A stretch of DNA of 40,969 bases, taken from the NCBI GenBank assembly GCA_031272005.1, contig JAISUQ010000029.1, forward strand, positions 1 to 40,969, in the 5' to 3' direction. The notes beneath the pieces are model-generated. The model was not told the DNA's origin. It did no database searches and saw only the letters and a program-made list of their open reading frames with translations. Made by a program: the position numbers and the translations under genes. The DNA comes from Coriobacteriales bacterium. GTDB lineage: Bacteria > Actinomycetota > Coriobacteriia > Coriobacteriales > UBA8131. The number at the start of each line of letters is the position of its first letter. Within the stretch, counting starts at the first letter, position 1. Shown here in pieces: positions 24,834-31,340 of this stretch.

Positions 24834-26252
24834 TCAGCCAGCGAACAAATCGTCCAGGGTTATTTGGGACTGGATGTTATTGGCGAAGGCGTTGTGAGTT
24901 AAGCCATAGGTGGTAATCATCGTCTGGTGGATGGCGCTGCGAGTTGCGGTTTCGGAGATAAAGCGCTGGCGCCTGGCGGCCAAGTGTTCAGCATAGTCGG
25001 CGTCGATGCTGAATTCGGAGGTGGTGTATTTAATCTCGCAAAGGTTGATCACCTGGTCTTTACGGTTAATCACCAAGTCGATTTGCAGGGGAGAAGCACT
25101 GTTGGTTGAACGCCAGGAGCAGGCATTGGTGATAACCCCGGTGATTCCCAGGCAGGCCTTGATTTGTGGGATATGTGCCAGACAAAGGCGCTCAAAGGCA
25201 TGTCCGCACCAATTGCCGTGGGCGGGGTGCAGCAGGTAGTTGGTCCAATAATGCTCGTCCTTGGTGCGATTGCCTTTGACATAGCGCAGGTAATAGAGGC
25301 TGAAAAAGTCAACGAGGTGATAGTACTCACCATTGCGGCGTTTGTTATAGTCATCAATAGTGGAGATGAAGCCGCATTGCTCCAGTTCGCGCAGTGTACC
25401 AGACAAGGCCCCACCATCCGATATGCCACAGGCCTTGATGATCTCATGACGGCTCAAACCTGTGTTTTGAGTGCCCAGAGCTTCGATAATCCGGATATGA
25501 TTGCCTGCCGAGCGATACAGTGAGCGAAACAGGCGGTCGAACTCATTTTTCAGTGGGGCATTCTTTGCAAAGAACAAAGCATCAACGTTTTGACTCAAGC
25601 TCAGACCCTTATTCAGCAGTTCCAGATAATAAGGTATGCCGCCGAGAATCATATAGGCTTCGGCCAATTGATGGCGATTGAATACTACCCCGTGGCTGCG
25701 GCAGAATTCTTCGGTTTCTGCGAGGGTAAACGGCTCAAGTGAGATGCTGTGAGTAACTCGATTATGCAAGCCGCCGTAGCTGTCGATGAGGTTTTTAATC
25801 ATCCAGGAGGCAGCACTGCCGCAAACAATCAGCATGATGTCTGGGCGAGATGAGGCAAAAGAATTCCAGAAGTGTTCCAGGGCTGGCAAGAAGCCCGACT
25901 TGCGGGTGTCAAACCAGGGCAACTCGTCGATGAAGATGATCTTCTTCTCAGTGGTAGTCAGGGATGTGAGCTGTGACTCCAGTTGAGTAAAGGCATGCAA
26001 CCAACTGCGGGATGCCTGAATGTCGCCGGTAAAATACTTGTCAAGTGCCGCATCAAAGACTGCCAACTGGTCAGATTTGGAAACATTGGCTTCGGCAGTG
26101 ACGTAAAAAGTGAAGTGGTTGTTGAAATGCTCTTTGACCAGGTAAGTTTTACCAATACGCCGCCTGCCGTAAATTGCTAAGAAGACAGGACGCCCAGACA
26201 AAGCACACTCCTGCAGCAACTGCCGCTCGGCCTTTCTGCCAGTAATCTCCAT
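24834..26252 (-). CDS. ATPase with C-terminal PD-(D/E)XK-like domain (COG1672-type)
   Basis: A 472-residue protein. The N-terminal archaeal-ATPase domain has Walker A AIYGRRRIGKTYL (Lys35) and Walker B KIIFIDELPWFD. A winged-helix part follows (about 250-310, RHEIIKACGISDGGALSGTL). The C-terminal DUF234-like domain shows IDLVINRKDQVINLCEIKYT, a D-x(n)-ExK nuclease-type signature. The start MEITGRKAERQLL has GGAG just upstream; the frame continues further 5' but without support. Members are widespread in gut anaerobes and of unknown role, often proposed to act in defence or element maintenance. It lies in an AT-richer patch. Confidence 0.8.
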   Translation of the reverse strand: MEITGRKAERQLLQECALSGRPVFLAIYGRRRIGKTYLVKEHFNNHFTFYVTAEANVSKSDQLAVFDAALDKYFTGDIQASRSWLHAFTQLESQLTSLTTTEKKIIFIDELPWFDTRKSGFLPALEHFWNSFASSRPDIMLIVCGSAASWMIKNLIDSYGGLHNRVTHSISLEPFTLAETEEFCRSHGVVFNRHQLAEAYMILGGIPYYLELLNKGLSLSQNVDALFFAKNAPLKNEFDRLFRSLYRSAGNHIRIIEALGTQNTGLSRHEIIKACGISDGGALSGTLRELEQCGFISTIDDYNKRRNGEYYHLVDFFSLYYLRYVKGNRTKDEHYWTNYLLHPAHGNWCGHAFERLCLAHIPQIKACLGITGVITNACSWRSTNSASPLQIDLVINRKDQVINLCEIKYTTSEFSIDADYAEHLAARRQRFISETATRSAIHQTMITTYGLTHNAFANNIQSQITLDDLFAG

Positions 26253-26313
26253 ACTGCTCCAGTTCCTCTCGCAACAACAGGCGTAAGTCAGCAAGCTAAG
26301 CTACTTCGTAGTT

Positions 26314-26359
26314 TATCATATAAGTCGCTGAAATATTGATAATATTGGCCAATTCAGCG
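26314..26359 (-). promoter_or_regulatory. Promoter candidate with nested palindromes
   Basis: Minus-strand TTATCA (26342-26337), 17 bp, TATGAT (26319-26314), about 60 bp before the ATPase start. The -35 lies within AATATT-GAT-AATATT (26332-26346), itself inside CGCTGAA (26326-26332) and TTCAGCG (26353-26359). A second CGCTGA/TCAGCG pair lies at 26433-26438 and 26460-26465. These look like operator sites for an unknown regulator. Confidence 0.45.
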
Positions 26360-26532
26360 GATAAAAATAGCACAGCAATCTCAGAATATCACATAAAATG
26401 CCTGAAATGCCGCGAGTAAAACAAATATATCCCGCTGAAATAATTTAAAAAGGCGTATATCAGCGAAGAATATTAGCAATTACAAGTCCGTATGGCATCA
26501 ACACACACTTACGGATTCTGGTATCATTCGGA

Positions 26533-26639
26533 TTGCCAAAACCTCATGGACTTCATTGCGAGGTCCTCATATGAACGTACGCGCAGAATGACATCTGCCT
26601 TCTAAAGACGTGCATATGAGCTCTTTGAGGTGTTTTGGC
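26533..26639. repeat. Large imperfect inverted repeat
   Basis: GCCAAAACCTCA (26535-26546) pairs with TGAGGTGTTTTGGC (26626-26639), and CCTCATATGAACGT pairs with ACGTGCATATGAG (26608-26620), around a short centre. The fold would be an interrupted hairpin of over 100 nt. No gene is seen in 26253-26760; this is the main structure in its right half. It may be a small mobile-element relic or a structured RNA. Confidence 0.5.
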
Positions 26640-26760
26640 GACCATAGGTGGATGTCCTTCTTCTCGGGCCGCTGATGCTCGTCGAACACGAATCCACCAA
26701 TTGTGTAATTCTCTGGCAGTGCAGGTTTCATGTTGTAAAGCGGGCAAGGAGCATTGTTCG

Positions 26761-27840
26761 CTACCTGCGGCTCTTTTCTATCCAGAGTTTGAAGAATGGA
26801 TCCTCCAGAATGTAACTTTCAAGTTTTACGACCAGCCCCTTTTTGACCAGCGCTTTGAGGCTGCTGTAATAGGTGCTGTTTTTTGCAGGTTGTATATTGG
26901 CTGCGCCCAGCGCCAGCGAGACCAGTATACCCTGCTGGTTCTTATTCAGCTGGTTCCAGAGTTTTTCGTAGTTGTTGTCCTGCTCAGCTACGATGCTGCT
27001 GCATACGAGGGGCAACGTGTCGACATCGTAGTCGGTGTTTCTCAGGAATTCGAAGCACTTGTAAGACAGGAGTTGCGTGTAGTAAGGATGTGACTCGGTG
27101 AAAGCGACGATGTCTCTGGCAATCAGCGCCGCATGCTTGCTGATGTCTTGAAGGCCGCCTGCGACAAAGGATTCAAAATCGCTTTTTGGTATTCGCGCCA
27201 GGCGCATCAGCAGCCCAAAATGATAGAAAGGTGATTTCTTGGAGTTGAATATCTGCTCCATCATCGATTCTTCACTGCCGATGAAAACGTAATTGATGTT
27301 TTGCTGCATCTGCATGACGGATCTGAGCTTCTTGAACAACTGTGCATCGATGCTGGCTGCTTCCTGAAACTCATCGAGAATCACGATCGGCCTCTTCTTG
27401 GCGGTCGCCAACTTCTCTATCAAGGTGAATACATCTTCAAGGGAGGAGGTACTCTCCTTACCGATAGGCCTGAAATACACCGAGATAGCCCCGGTAGCCA
27501 TGTCGGTCTCGAAGGCCGGGCTGCCCCTCAACCCGGCCAGGTGTCGGCGGATGTTCTCAAATTTGTAGGCCTTCAGCACTTCTTTAAGCAGTTGGTTCGC
27601 AAAATCCGTAACACTGGTGGCGCTTTGCAGGTTCATATAAATCAGCGGACGTTTCGTACTCCTGGCGACATTGAGCGCCAGCGAGGACTTCCCATAGCGT
27701 CTTGGGCTGATGAGTACGATATGGTTGGCGCTGTTGAGCGCTTGCTTCAGCTCAGCTTTTTCGGTTGTGCGATCAGTGAAGAACGGGCCATCCACAACCA
27801 CTCCAAAGCGAAACGGGTTCAAAGCTGATGCCCGGCTCAT
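26761..27840 (-). CDS. Archaeal-type AAA+ ATPase (PF01637-like)
   Basis: A 359-residue ATP-binding protein. Walker A is VLISPRRYGKSSLALN (Lys51) and Walker B is RPIVILDEFQEAASI; the sensor region IGSEESMMEQIF follows. The C-terminal 100 residues form a winged-helix-like part (SYKCFEFLRNTDYDVD, then STYYSSLKALVKKGLV). No nuclease motif is evident. AGGAG 6 nt before the ATG supports the start. Unknown function. It shares only the broad family with the ATPase at 24834 and is not a duplicate. Confidence 0.82.
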   Translation of the reverse strand: MSRASALNPFRFGVVVDGPFFTDRTTEKAELKQALNSANHIVLISPRRYGKSSLALNVARSTKRPLIYMNLQSATSVTDFANQLLKEVLKAYKFENIRRHLAGLRGSPAFETDMATGAISVYFRPIGKESTSSLEDVFTLIEKLATAKKRPIVILDEFQEAASIDAQLFKKLRSVMQMQQNINYVFIGSEESMMEQIFNSKKSPFYHFGLLMRLARIPKSDFESFVAGGLQDISKHAALIARDIVAFTESHPYYTQLLSYKCFEFLRNTDYDVDTLPLVCSSIVAEQDNNYEKLWNQLNKNQQGILVSLALGAANIQPAKNSTYYSSLKALVKKGLVVKLESYILEDPFFKLWIEKSRR

Positions 27841-27865
27841 GCATTACTCCTTGCTTTTCGATAGG

Positions 27866-27955
27866 GGCTACGAAAATAATAATAGCAGAAAAATACGTAT
27901 ATATATACGAAAAAATATGTAGTTACGAAACTGGCATTCAAATGATCCCACGAAA
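27866..27955. promoter_or_regulatory. AT-rich upstream region with 14-bp palindrome and TACGAAA repeats
   Basis: CGTATATATATACG at 27896-27909 is a perfect palindrome. The word (T)ACGAAA occurs four times (about 27869, 27906, 27933 and 27950). On the minus strand TTGAAT and TATTTT with an 18-bp gap lie here, a weak promoter for the ATPase gene. The regular words suggest regulator binding. Confidence 0.4.
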
Positions 27956-28023
27956 CCTTAGTTTGATCCCAGTTAAATAGAGGAACCTTGACCCATTTAA
28001 AAACCCAGACTCAGCTAGTGAGC

Positions 28024-28093
28024 ATTACAACGTATCGCAAAGAATTACAACGTATCGCAAATTATACAGAGAATTACAAAATATACAGAGAAT
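28024..28093. repeat. Short direct repeats between the ATPase and rtcB
   Basis: ATTACAACGTATCGCAAA occurs at 28024-28041 and 28044-28061 (period 20). TATACAGAGAAT follows at 28064-28075 and 28082-28093 (period 18). The two repeat types share ATTACAA and GAAT words. There is no replication or partition gene beside them. The rest of 27841-28137 shows no gene. Confidence 0.65.
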
Positions 28094-28137
28094 CGCATGT
28101 TGTGTTGATTCGCGTATGTCGCGCTTCGCCCGGGCGG

Positions 28138-28164
28138 GCGGACCAGCCGGTGGGGCTAGTCCGC
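28138..28164 (-). terminator. Stable hairpin downstream of rtcB
   Basis: On the minus strand GCGGACTAGCC and GGCTGGTCCGC form an 11-bp stem (one G-T pair) with loop CCACC, 10 bp beyond the rtcB stop. No T-run follows, so it is either a 3'-end stabiliser or a Rho-type end rather than a classical intrinsic terminator. Confidence 0.4.
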
Positions 28165-28182
28165 CTAGTCCGCCTAGTCCGC
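28156..28182. repeat. Triplicated 9-bp repeat carrying the rtcB stop codon
   Basis: CTAGTCCGC is repeated three times in perfect tandem (28156-28164, 28165-28173, 28174-28182). Read on the minus strand this is GCGGACTAG three times, that is Ala-Asp-stop in frame three times. The first stop ends rtcB. Confidence 0.85.
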
Positions 28183-29382
28183 TGCCTTGAAGTTGTAGAT
28201 GGGGCGGATGCGCTGGAGGATCTCAGCGGTGGGGCCAATCTGGCTGACGATGCTGTCCAGGCTCTTGTAGGCCATCGGCGCCTCGTCCAGGGTGGCCCGG
28301 GCCACGCAGGTGGTGAAGATGCCAGCCATCTGGGCGCGGTATTCATCCATCGTCAGTTGGCGCTTGGCGGCCATCCGGCTCATCAGGCGTCCGGCGCCAT
28401 GCGGGGCGGAGCAGTTCCACTCGGCGTTGCCCTTACCGGTGCAGATCAGCGAGCCGTCGCGCATGTTGATGGGCACCAGCAGCTTCTCTCCCGCCTTGGC
28501 CGACACGGCACCCTTGCGCAGAATCATCGCTTCGGTGTCGATGTAGTTGTGGATGGTGGTGAAGGCATCCACCCGGGTCAGCCCCAGGCCGCTGAGCATG
28601 ACATCGACCATCGCCTGGCGGTTGAGCACAGCGAAGCGCTGGATGATGCGCATATCGTGGAGATAATCCTCGAACAGCTGCCCGGTGGCGTAGGCCAGGT
28701 CCTTGGGCAGCGTCACCCGTGCGGCGGCTTCGGCACGCAGGCGTTGGATGGTCTCCGCAATCTCCTGCTGGCGACCGGCAGCCTTGAGTTGCTCGATGGC
28801 CTCGGCCAGCTGGTGCTTGGCACTGCCACCCAGCGAGTTGAAGGCCTCGGCCTGGTAGTGCTTGGCCACCTCGTTGCCCAGGTGGCGGCTGCCGGAATGC
28901 ACAACCAGGAACAGCCGACCGTCGTCGCTGCGGTCCACCTCGATGAAGTGGTTGCCGCCGCCCAGCGTGCCGATGCTCTTGCGGGCGCGGTCGAGGTTCA
29001 TCTCCTTGACGCAGCGCAGTTGGTCAAGGTCAATCTCGTCAATCAGCTCATGCGGTTGCTTGCGTACGCTGAAGCCGCTGGGGATGCTTTGGCGGATAAG
29101 TGCGTCCAGCTCGGCGAAGTCGATCTCATGCTCGGCCAGCTCGACTGTCTCCATGCCGCAGCCGATGTCCACGCCTACCATGCCAGGCACGATTTTATCG
29201 GAGATGGTCATGGTGGTGCCGATGGTGCAGCCCATGCCGGTATGGACATCGGGCATGATGCGGATTTGGCTATCGGCGAACTCCGGCTGGTTGCAAACGG
29301 TTTGGATCTGCTGGCGAGCCGAGTCTTCCAGCTCGTCGGTGTAGCAGATTGCTGTGTTGTGTGTGCCTGTAATCTCAATCAT
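28174..29382 (-). CDS. rtcB: RNA-splicing ligase RtcB
   Basis: Joins 2',3'-cyclic phosphate (or 3'-phosphate) and 5'-OH RNA ends with GTP and Mn2+, repairing tRNAs cut by ribotoxins. Motifs in order: RIMPDVHTGMGCTIG (Asp45, His47), GVDIGCGM (Cys75 metal ligand), TLGGGNHFIE, VVHSGSRHLG, and SAPHGAGRLMSR with the guanylylated histidine. With 402 residues it is of the shorter bacterial type. GAAGGAG lies 6 nt before the ATG. It is 38 nt downstream of the tRNA-Tyr gene on the same strand, with a small hairpin AGTGGC-GCA-GCCACT (29398-29412) between. No rtcA or rtcR is seen. Cotranscription with the two tRNAs is likely. Confidence 0.95.
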   Translation of the reverse strand: MIEITGTHNTAICYTDELEDSARQQIQTVCNQPEFADSQIRIMPDVHTGMGCTIGTTMTISDKIVPGMVGVDIGCGMETVELAEHEIDFAELDALIRQSIPSGFSVRKQPHELIDEIDLDQLRCVKEMNLDRARKSIGTLGGGNHFIEVDRSDDGRLFLVVHSGSRHLGNEVAKHYQAEAFNSLGGSAKHQLAEAIEQLKAAGRQQEIAETIQRLRAEAAARVTLPKDLAYATGQLFEDYLHDMRIIQRFAVLNRQAMVDVMLSGLGLTRVDAFTTIHNYIDTEAMILRKGAVSAKAGEKLLVPINMRDGSLICTGKGNAEWNCSAPHGAGRLMSRMAAKRQLTMDEYRAQMAGIFTTCVARATLDEAPMAYKSLDSIVSQIGPTAEILQRIRPIYNFKAAD

Positions 29383-29420
29383 CTCTTTCTCCTTCTCAGT
29401 GGCTGCGCCACTTCGTCATT

Positions 29421-29507
29421 TGGTGGGTCGGGGTGGAATTGCACCACCGGTGTTTCTGATGTCACGGGTTTACAACCCGCTGCCTTCGCTGCTCGGCGCA
29501 CCGACCC
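29421..29507 (-). tRNA. tRNA-Tyr (GTA)
   Basis: Minus-strand 87-nt tRNA. Acceptor GGGTCGG pairs with CCGACCC, then A and an encoded CCA. The anticodon arm is GCGGG-TTGTAAA-CCCGT, giving anticodon GTA. A long variable arm (GTG...CAC) is typical of bacterial tRNA-Tyr. The T arm is GGTGG-TGCAATT-CCACC: position 55 is G instead of the near-universal T, yet the loop keeps C56 and A58. It lies 4 nt after tRNA-Arg. Confidence 0.92.
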
Positions 29508-29511
29508 AGAT

Positions 29512-29588
29512 TGGCACTCGCGGCTGGACTCGAACCAGCGACACGCGGCTTCGTAGGCCGCTGCTCTACTCCGCTGAGCTACGCGAGT
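29512..29588 (-). tRNA. tRNA-Arg (ACG)
   Basis: Minus-strand 77-nt tRNA. Acceptor ACTCGCG pairs with CGCGAGT, discriminator G, encoded CCA. D arm GCTC/GAGC; anticodon arm GCGGC-CTACGAA-GCCGC with anticodon ACG (inosine expected at 34, reading CGT, CGC, CGA); T arm GCTGG-TTCGAGT-CCAGC. All invariant bases are in place. Only 8 bp separate its 5' end from an upstream intrinsic terminator, so it has no room for its own promoter. Confidence 0.96.
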
Positions 29589-29596
29589 GTGCTAAC

Positions 29597-29633
29597 AAAA
29601 AAGCCCCGTCTGCCAGGCTGACAGACGGGGCTT
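29597..29633 (-). terminator. Intrinsic terminator directly upstream of tRNA-Arg (attenuator candidate)
   Basis: Minus strand: AAGCCCCGTCTG and CAGACGGGGCTT form a perfect 12-bp stem (29633-29622, 29612-29601) with a 9-nt loop, running into six Ts. It is a textbook Rho-independent terminator for this direction. Because the tRNA-Arg gene begins 8 bp later, transcription of the tRNAs and rtcB must pass it. Two upstream segments could compete with it: GGCTTA (29726-29721) against TAAGCC at the stem base, and GCTGAC (29666-29661) against GTCAGC in the loop. Confidence 0.85.
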
Positions 29634-29657
29634 ACGTAGCAGAATCCTCTGAACGAC

Positions 29658-29744
29658 TTAGTCAGCGCATGGCAAAATATACCGCTCGCAGCGGTAACCT
29701 TTCCGGTTATTGAATGGCAATAAGCCTTGCGCGTTAATCATCAT
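29658..29744 (-). CDS. 28-codon leader peptide candidate, Arg/Tyr-rich
   Basis: ATG at 29744, preceded by AAGGAAG at good spacing, opens a 28-codon frame ending TAA at 29658. Its middle reads NRKGYRCERY. The codons TAC CGC TGC GAG CGG TAT lie in a perfect 7-bp hairpin (29680-29696). It sits 16 nt after the predicted transcription start and ends 24 nt before the terminator stem. TAC and TAT are read by tRNA-Tyr(GTA) and CGC by tRNA-Arg(ACG), the two tRNAs encoded just downstream. This is the layout of an attenuator leader peptide. It may instead be an unrelated small protein or chance. Confidence 0.5.
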   Translation of the reverse strand: MMINAQGLLPFNNRKGYRCERYILPCAD

Positions 29745-29766
29745 CCTGCTTCCTTTCCGGCGGCAT

Positions 29767-29795
29767 ATCCTACGGCATCCATGCCTGTGTGTCAA
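29767..29795 (-). promoter_or_regulatory. Promoter of the leader/tRNA-Arg/tRNA-Tyr/rtcB unit
   Basis: Minus strand TTGACA (29795-29790), 17-bp spacer, TAGGAT (29772-29767). The spacer contains GGCAT-GG-ATGCC, a possible operator. Transcription would start near 29760. No other credible promoter is seen between here and tRNA-Arg. Confidence 0.7.
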
Positions 29796-29878
29796 GCCCC
29801 GGTTTCGGTGGTGCCGGTTTACGGCGATCACGTGATGGGACGTGATGGGTATATTCTGGCTTTCGGTTCTCGGGCTCT

Positions 29879-30283
29879 CTAAGCAACGCCGAGTTTTTGT
29901 TTCAGGGCTTCCTGTAAGGTTGCGGAGAAATTGATGTGTGCTGACTCTGCTTCCATGTTCAACCAGCTGGGGATAGTCACGCTCTTGCGTACCGAGCGGT
30001 TTTCTATTCGGGCACGGTAGACGTCAAAATCCACCAATACCAGCGCTTTTTCCTGATTCTTTGTCAGCTTTATCTTGGATGGTGGCGTTGGCGCAGGTAC
30101 AACCTCGCCTCTGTCCTGGGCGTCAACGCCAGCCAATTCGATATAGTCTTGAGCCATGAACAGCGCGTCTTCCAGGCTGGTGCCTTGCGTATAGCCATCG
30201 AAATCCGGGATATAGACAAGATAGGGCACCGGGTCGCTGGCGTTGTATTCCAAGACTACTGTATAGACATGCTTGCCGTTCAT
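29879..30283 (-). CDS. hicB: HicB-family antitoxin
   Basis: A 134-residue antitoxin of a type II HicAB system. The N-terminal degraded RNase H-like fold shows YTVVLEYNASDPVPYLVYIPDFDGYTQG and the DALFMAQDYIEL helix. The C-terminal part (RSVRKSVTIPSWLNMEAESAHINFSATLQEALKQKL, split here across about 100-134) is a DNA-binding ribbon-helix-helix type. GGAG 5 nt before the ATG at 30283 sets the start. It follows hicA by 34 nt. Confidence 0.9.
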   Translation of the reverse strand: MNGKHVYTVVLEYNASDPVPYLVYIPDFDGYTQGTSLEDALFMAQDYIELAGVDAQDRGEVVPAPTPPSKIKLTKNQEKALVLVDFDVYRARIENRSVRKSVTIPSWLNMEAESAHINFSATLQEALKQKLGVA

Positions 30284-30317
30284 GGCTACTCCATTCTCGC
30301 GCAACATCTATCTGCTG

Positions 30318-30491
30318 CTATTTCAAACCCCATTTGTCAATCAATCCTCTTGCCAGTCTCTCGTTGATTTCGGAGTGGCGGGGGATTTGTTCCGTGTTCT
30401 CTCCATCAGACCAAATCTCATGGCTTCTGCCCTCGCGTTGCAGATGCCATCCGTTATTGCGAAACAGCCTGACAAGCTCCCGGTACTTCAC
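30318..30491 (-). CDS. hicA: HicA-family mRNA interferase toxin
   Basis: A 57-residue dsRBD-like toxin that cleaves mRNA independent of ribosomes in known systems. The GTG at 30491 with AAAGGAG 4 nt upstream gives the usual start VKYRELVRLFRNNGWHLQ; the catalytic His is in REGRSHEIW. The longer in-frame ATG at 30542 falls within the -35 box and is rejected. It precedes its antitoxin, the common order for hicAB. Confidence 0.9.
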   Translation of the reverse strand: MKYRELVRLFRNNGWHLQREGRSHEIWSDGENTEQIPRHSEINERLARGLIDKWGLK

Positions 30492-30513
30492 AAATCTCCT
30501 TTCACAATGATCC

Positions 30514-30542
30514 AGTATACGTATTAAATACGTATTATTCAA
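30514..30542 (-). promoter_or_regulatory. hicAB promoter with twin ATACGTAT palindromes
   Basis: Minus strand TTGAAT (30542-30537), 17 bp, TATACT (30519-30514). The spacer carries two perfect copies of the palindrome ATACGTAT (30517-30524 and 30528-30535), centres 11 bp apart, one helix turn. This suits cooperative binding of two HicB dimers or a HicAB complex to one face of the DNA. Confidence 0.75.
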
Positions 30543-30580
30543 GAGCTTGCGGGCTTGGCAGTATGTTGCGGGTCTTCCTT

Positions 30581-30609
30581 TGGATTACTGGGACAAGCCC
30601 GGTAATGAC
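30581..30609. repeat. Solitary arm of the paired-hairpin repeat
   Basis: The 29 bases from TGGATTACTGGGACAAGC to GGTAATGAC match the right arm of the element at 31566-31594 with few changes. The left arm is absent or degraded. Nearby, CGCCAGCTGGCG (30643-30654) is a perfect palindrome of unknown meaning. Confidence 0.7.
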
Positions 30610-30672
30610 AGGGGAGTGAACTGTAACGTCCAAACAGTGTGCCGCCAGCTGGCGCTGGCTCCTTGCGCAAGC

Positions 30673-31071
30673 TCACTCCGGCAGCAGCCGGAGGCCATCC
30701 TGGCGGTAGGCGCCAAAGCGGCTGTCCATCGAAAGCAGGGTCATCCTCTGCTGAATGGCCTGCCAAATCAGCAGACGGTCAAACGGATCCGGATGGCGTT
30801 GTGGCAGTTGGTAGGAGCTTATCAGCAAGTCGTTGTCCAGAGGCAGACAGCCCAAGAAGCTGCGCTGGCACTCGTCAGCAAATTCCTCGGGCTTGAGCGG
30901 ACCCAGGCTGAGCTTGCCCAAGCCATACTTGACGGCAATCTCCCAGAGGCTGACCGCGCTGTAGTATATGCTGTTATTCTCGTCTTCGATTAGCTTGTGG
31001 ATGTCTTTGGCATTTTTCGCTGGTTCAAGAAACCACCGCAGAAGGATATGGCTATCGACGAGCAGGTTCAT
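30673..31071 (-). CDS. PIN-domain RNase toxin (VapC-type)
   Basis: A 132-residue PIN protein. Acidic residues of the metal site: Asp6 in LLVDSHILLRWF, Glu in VSLWEIAVKYGLGKL, and Asp residues in DPFDRLLIWQA and LLSMDSRFG. This is the group of PIN toxins paired with Phd-type antitoxins. Its ATG lies inside the antitoxin gene, with a 20-nt overlap. Known relatives cleave tRNA or rRNA; the target here is unknown. Confidence 0.9.
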   Translation of the reverse strand: MNLLVDSHILLRWFLEPAKNAKDIHKLIEDENNSIYYSAVSLWEIAVKYGLGKLSLGPLKPEEFADECQRSFLGCLPLDNDLLISSYQLPQRHPDPFDRLLIWQAIQQRMTLLSMDSRFGAYRQDGLRLLPE

Positions 31072-31306
31072 AGCCGCACAGCTCCTCGTCGGTCATCTCC
31101 CAATCGTCGGCAAACACCAACTCGCCTCTATCCGCCAACGTGCCGGCAATGCGCGGCTGGCGTTTCTTCCAAGCCTCATAAGGCACCAGCACGCCTACTG
31201 GCTCCCTGCGCTGCCCGGAAGTGATGATATACTCGTTGCCCGCCCTGACATCCTTAAGTATTGCCGAGAAGTTAGCCTTGGCCTCAGCAACCTGCACGCT
31301 GCCCAT
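31052..31306 (-). CDS. Phd/YefM-family antitoxin
   Basis: An 84-residue antitoxin. The N-terminal Phd fold shows VAEAKANFSAILKDVRAGNEYIIT (about 6-29), then REPVGVLVPYEAWKK; the C-terminal third is acidic and probably wraps the PIN toxin. GGGAG lies 5 nt before the ATG. It is the first gene of the pair, and likely binds the 29-bp palindrome in its own promoter. Confidence 0.9.
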   Translation of the reverse strand: MGSVQVAEAKANFSAILKDVRAGNEYIITSGQRREPVGVLVPYEAWKKRQPRIAGTLADRGELVFADDWEMTDEELCGYEPARR

Positions 31307-31340
31307 TGCAGCTCCCTTCTTTAATTCTCAGAGGATTCCC

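Noticed and set aside
28024..28093. Replication iterons or plasmid origin
   Set aside because: No replication initiator, partition gene or DnaA-box cluster nearby; only two copies of each repeat.
29658..29744. The 28-codon frame as an ordinary small toxin or membrane peptide
   Set aside because: It has no hydrophobic segment and sits between a promoter and a terminator in front of tRNA genes, so a leader peptide is the better reading, though not proven.
30492..30542. A longer HicA starting at 30542
   Set aside because: This start codon is inside the -35 box; the GTG at 30491 has a strong ribosome site and gives the family length.
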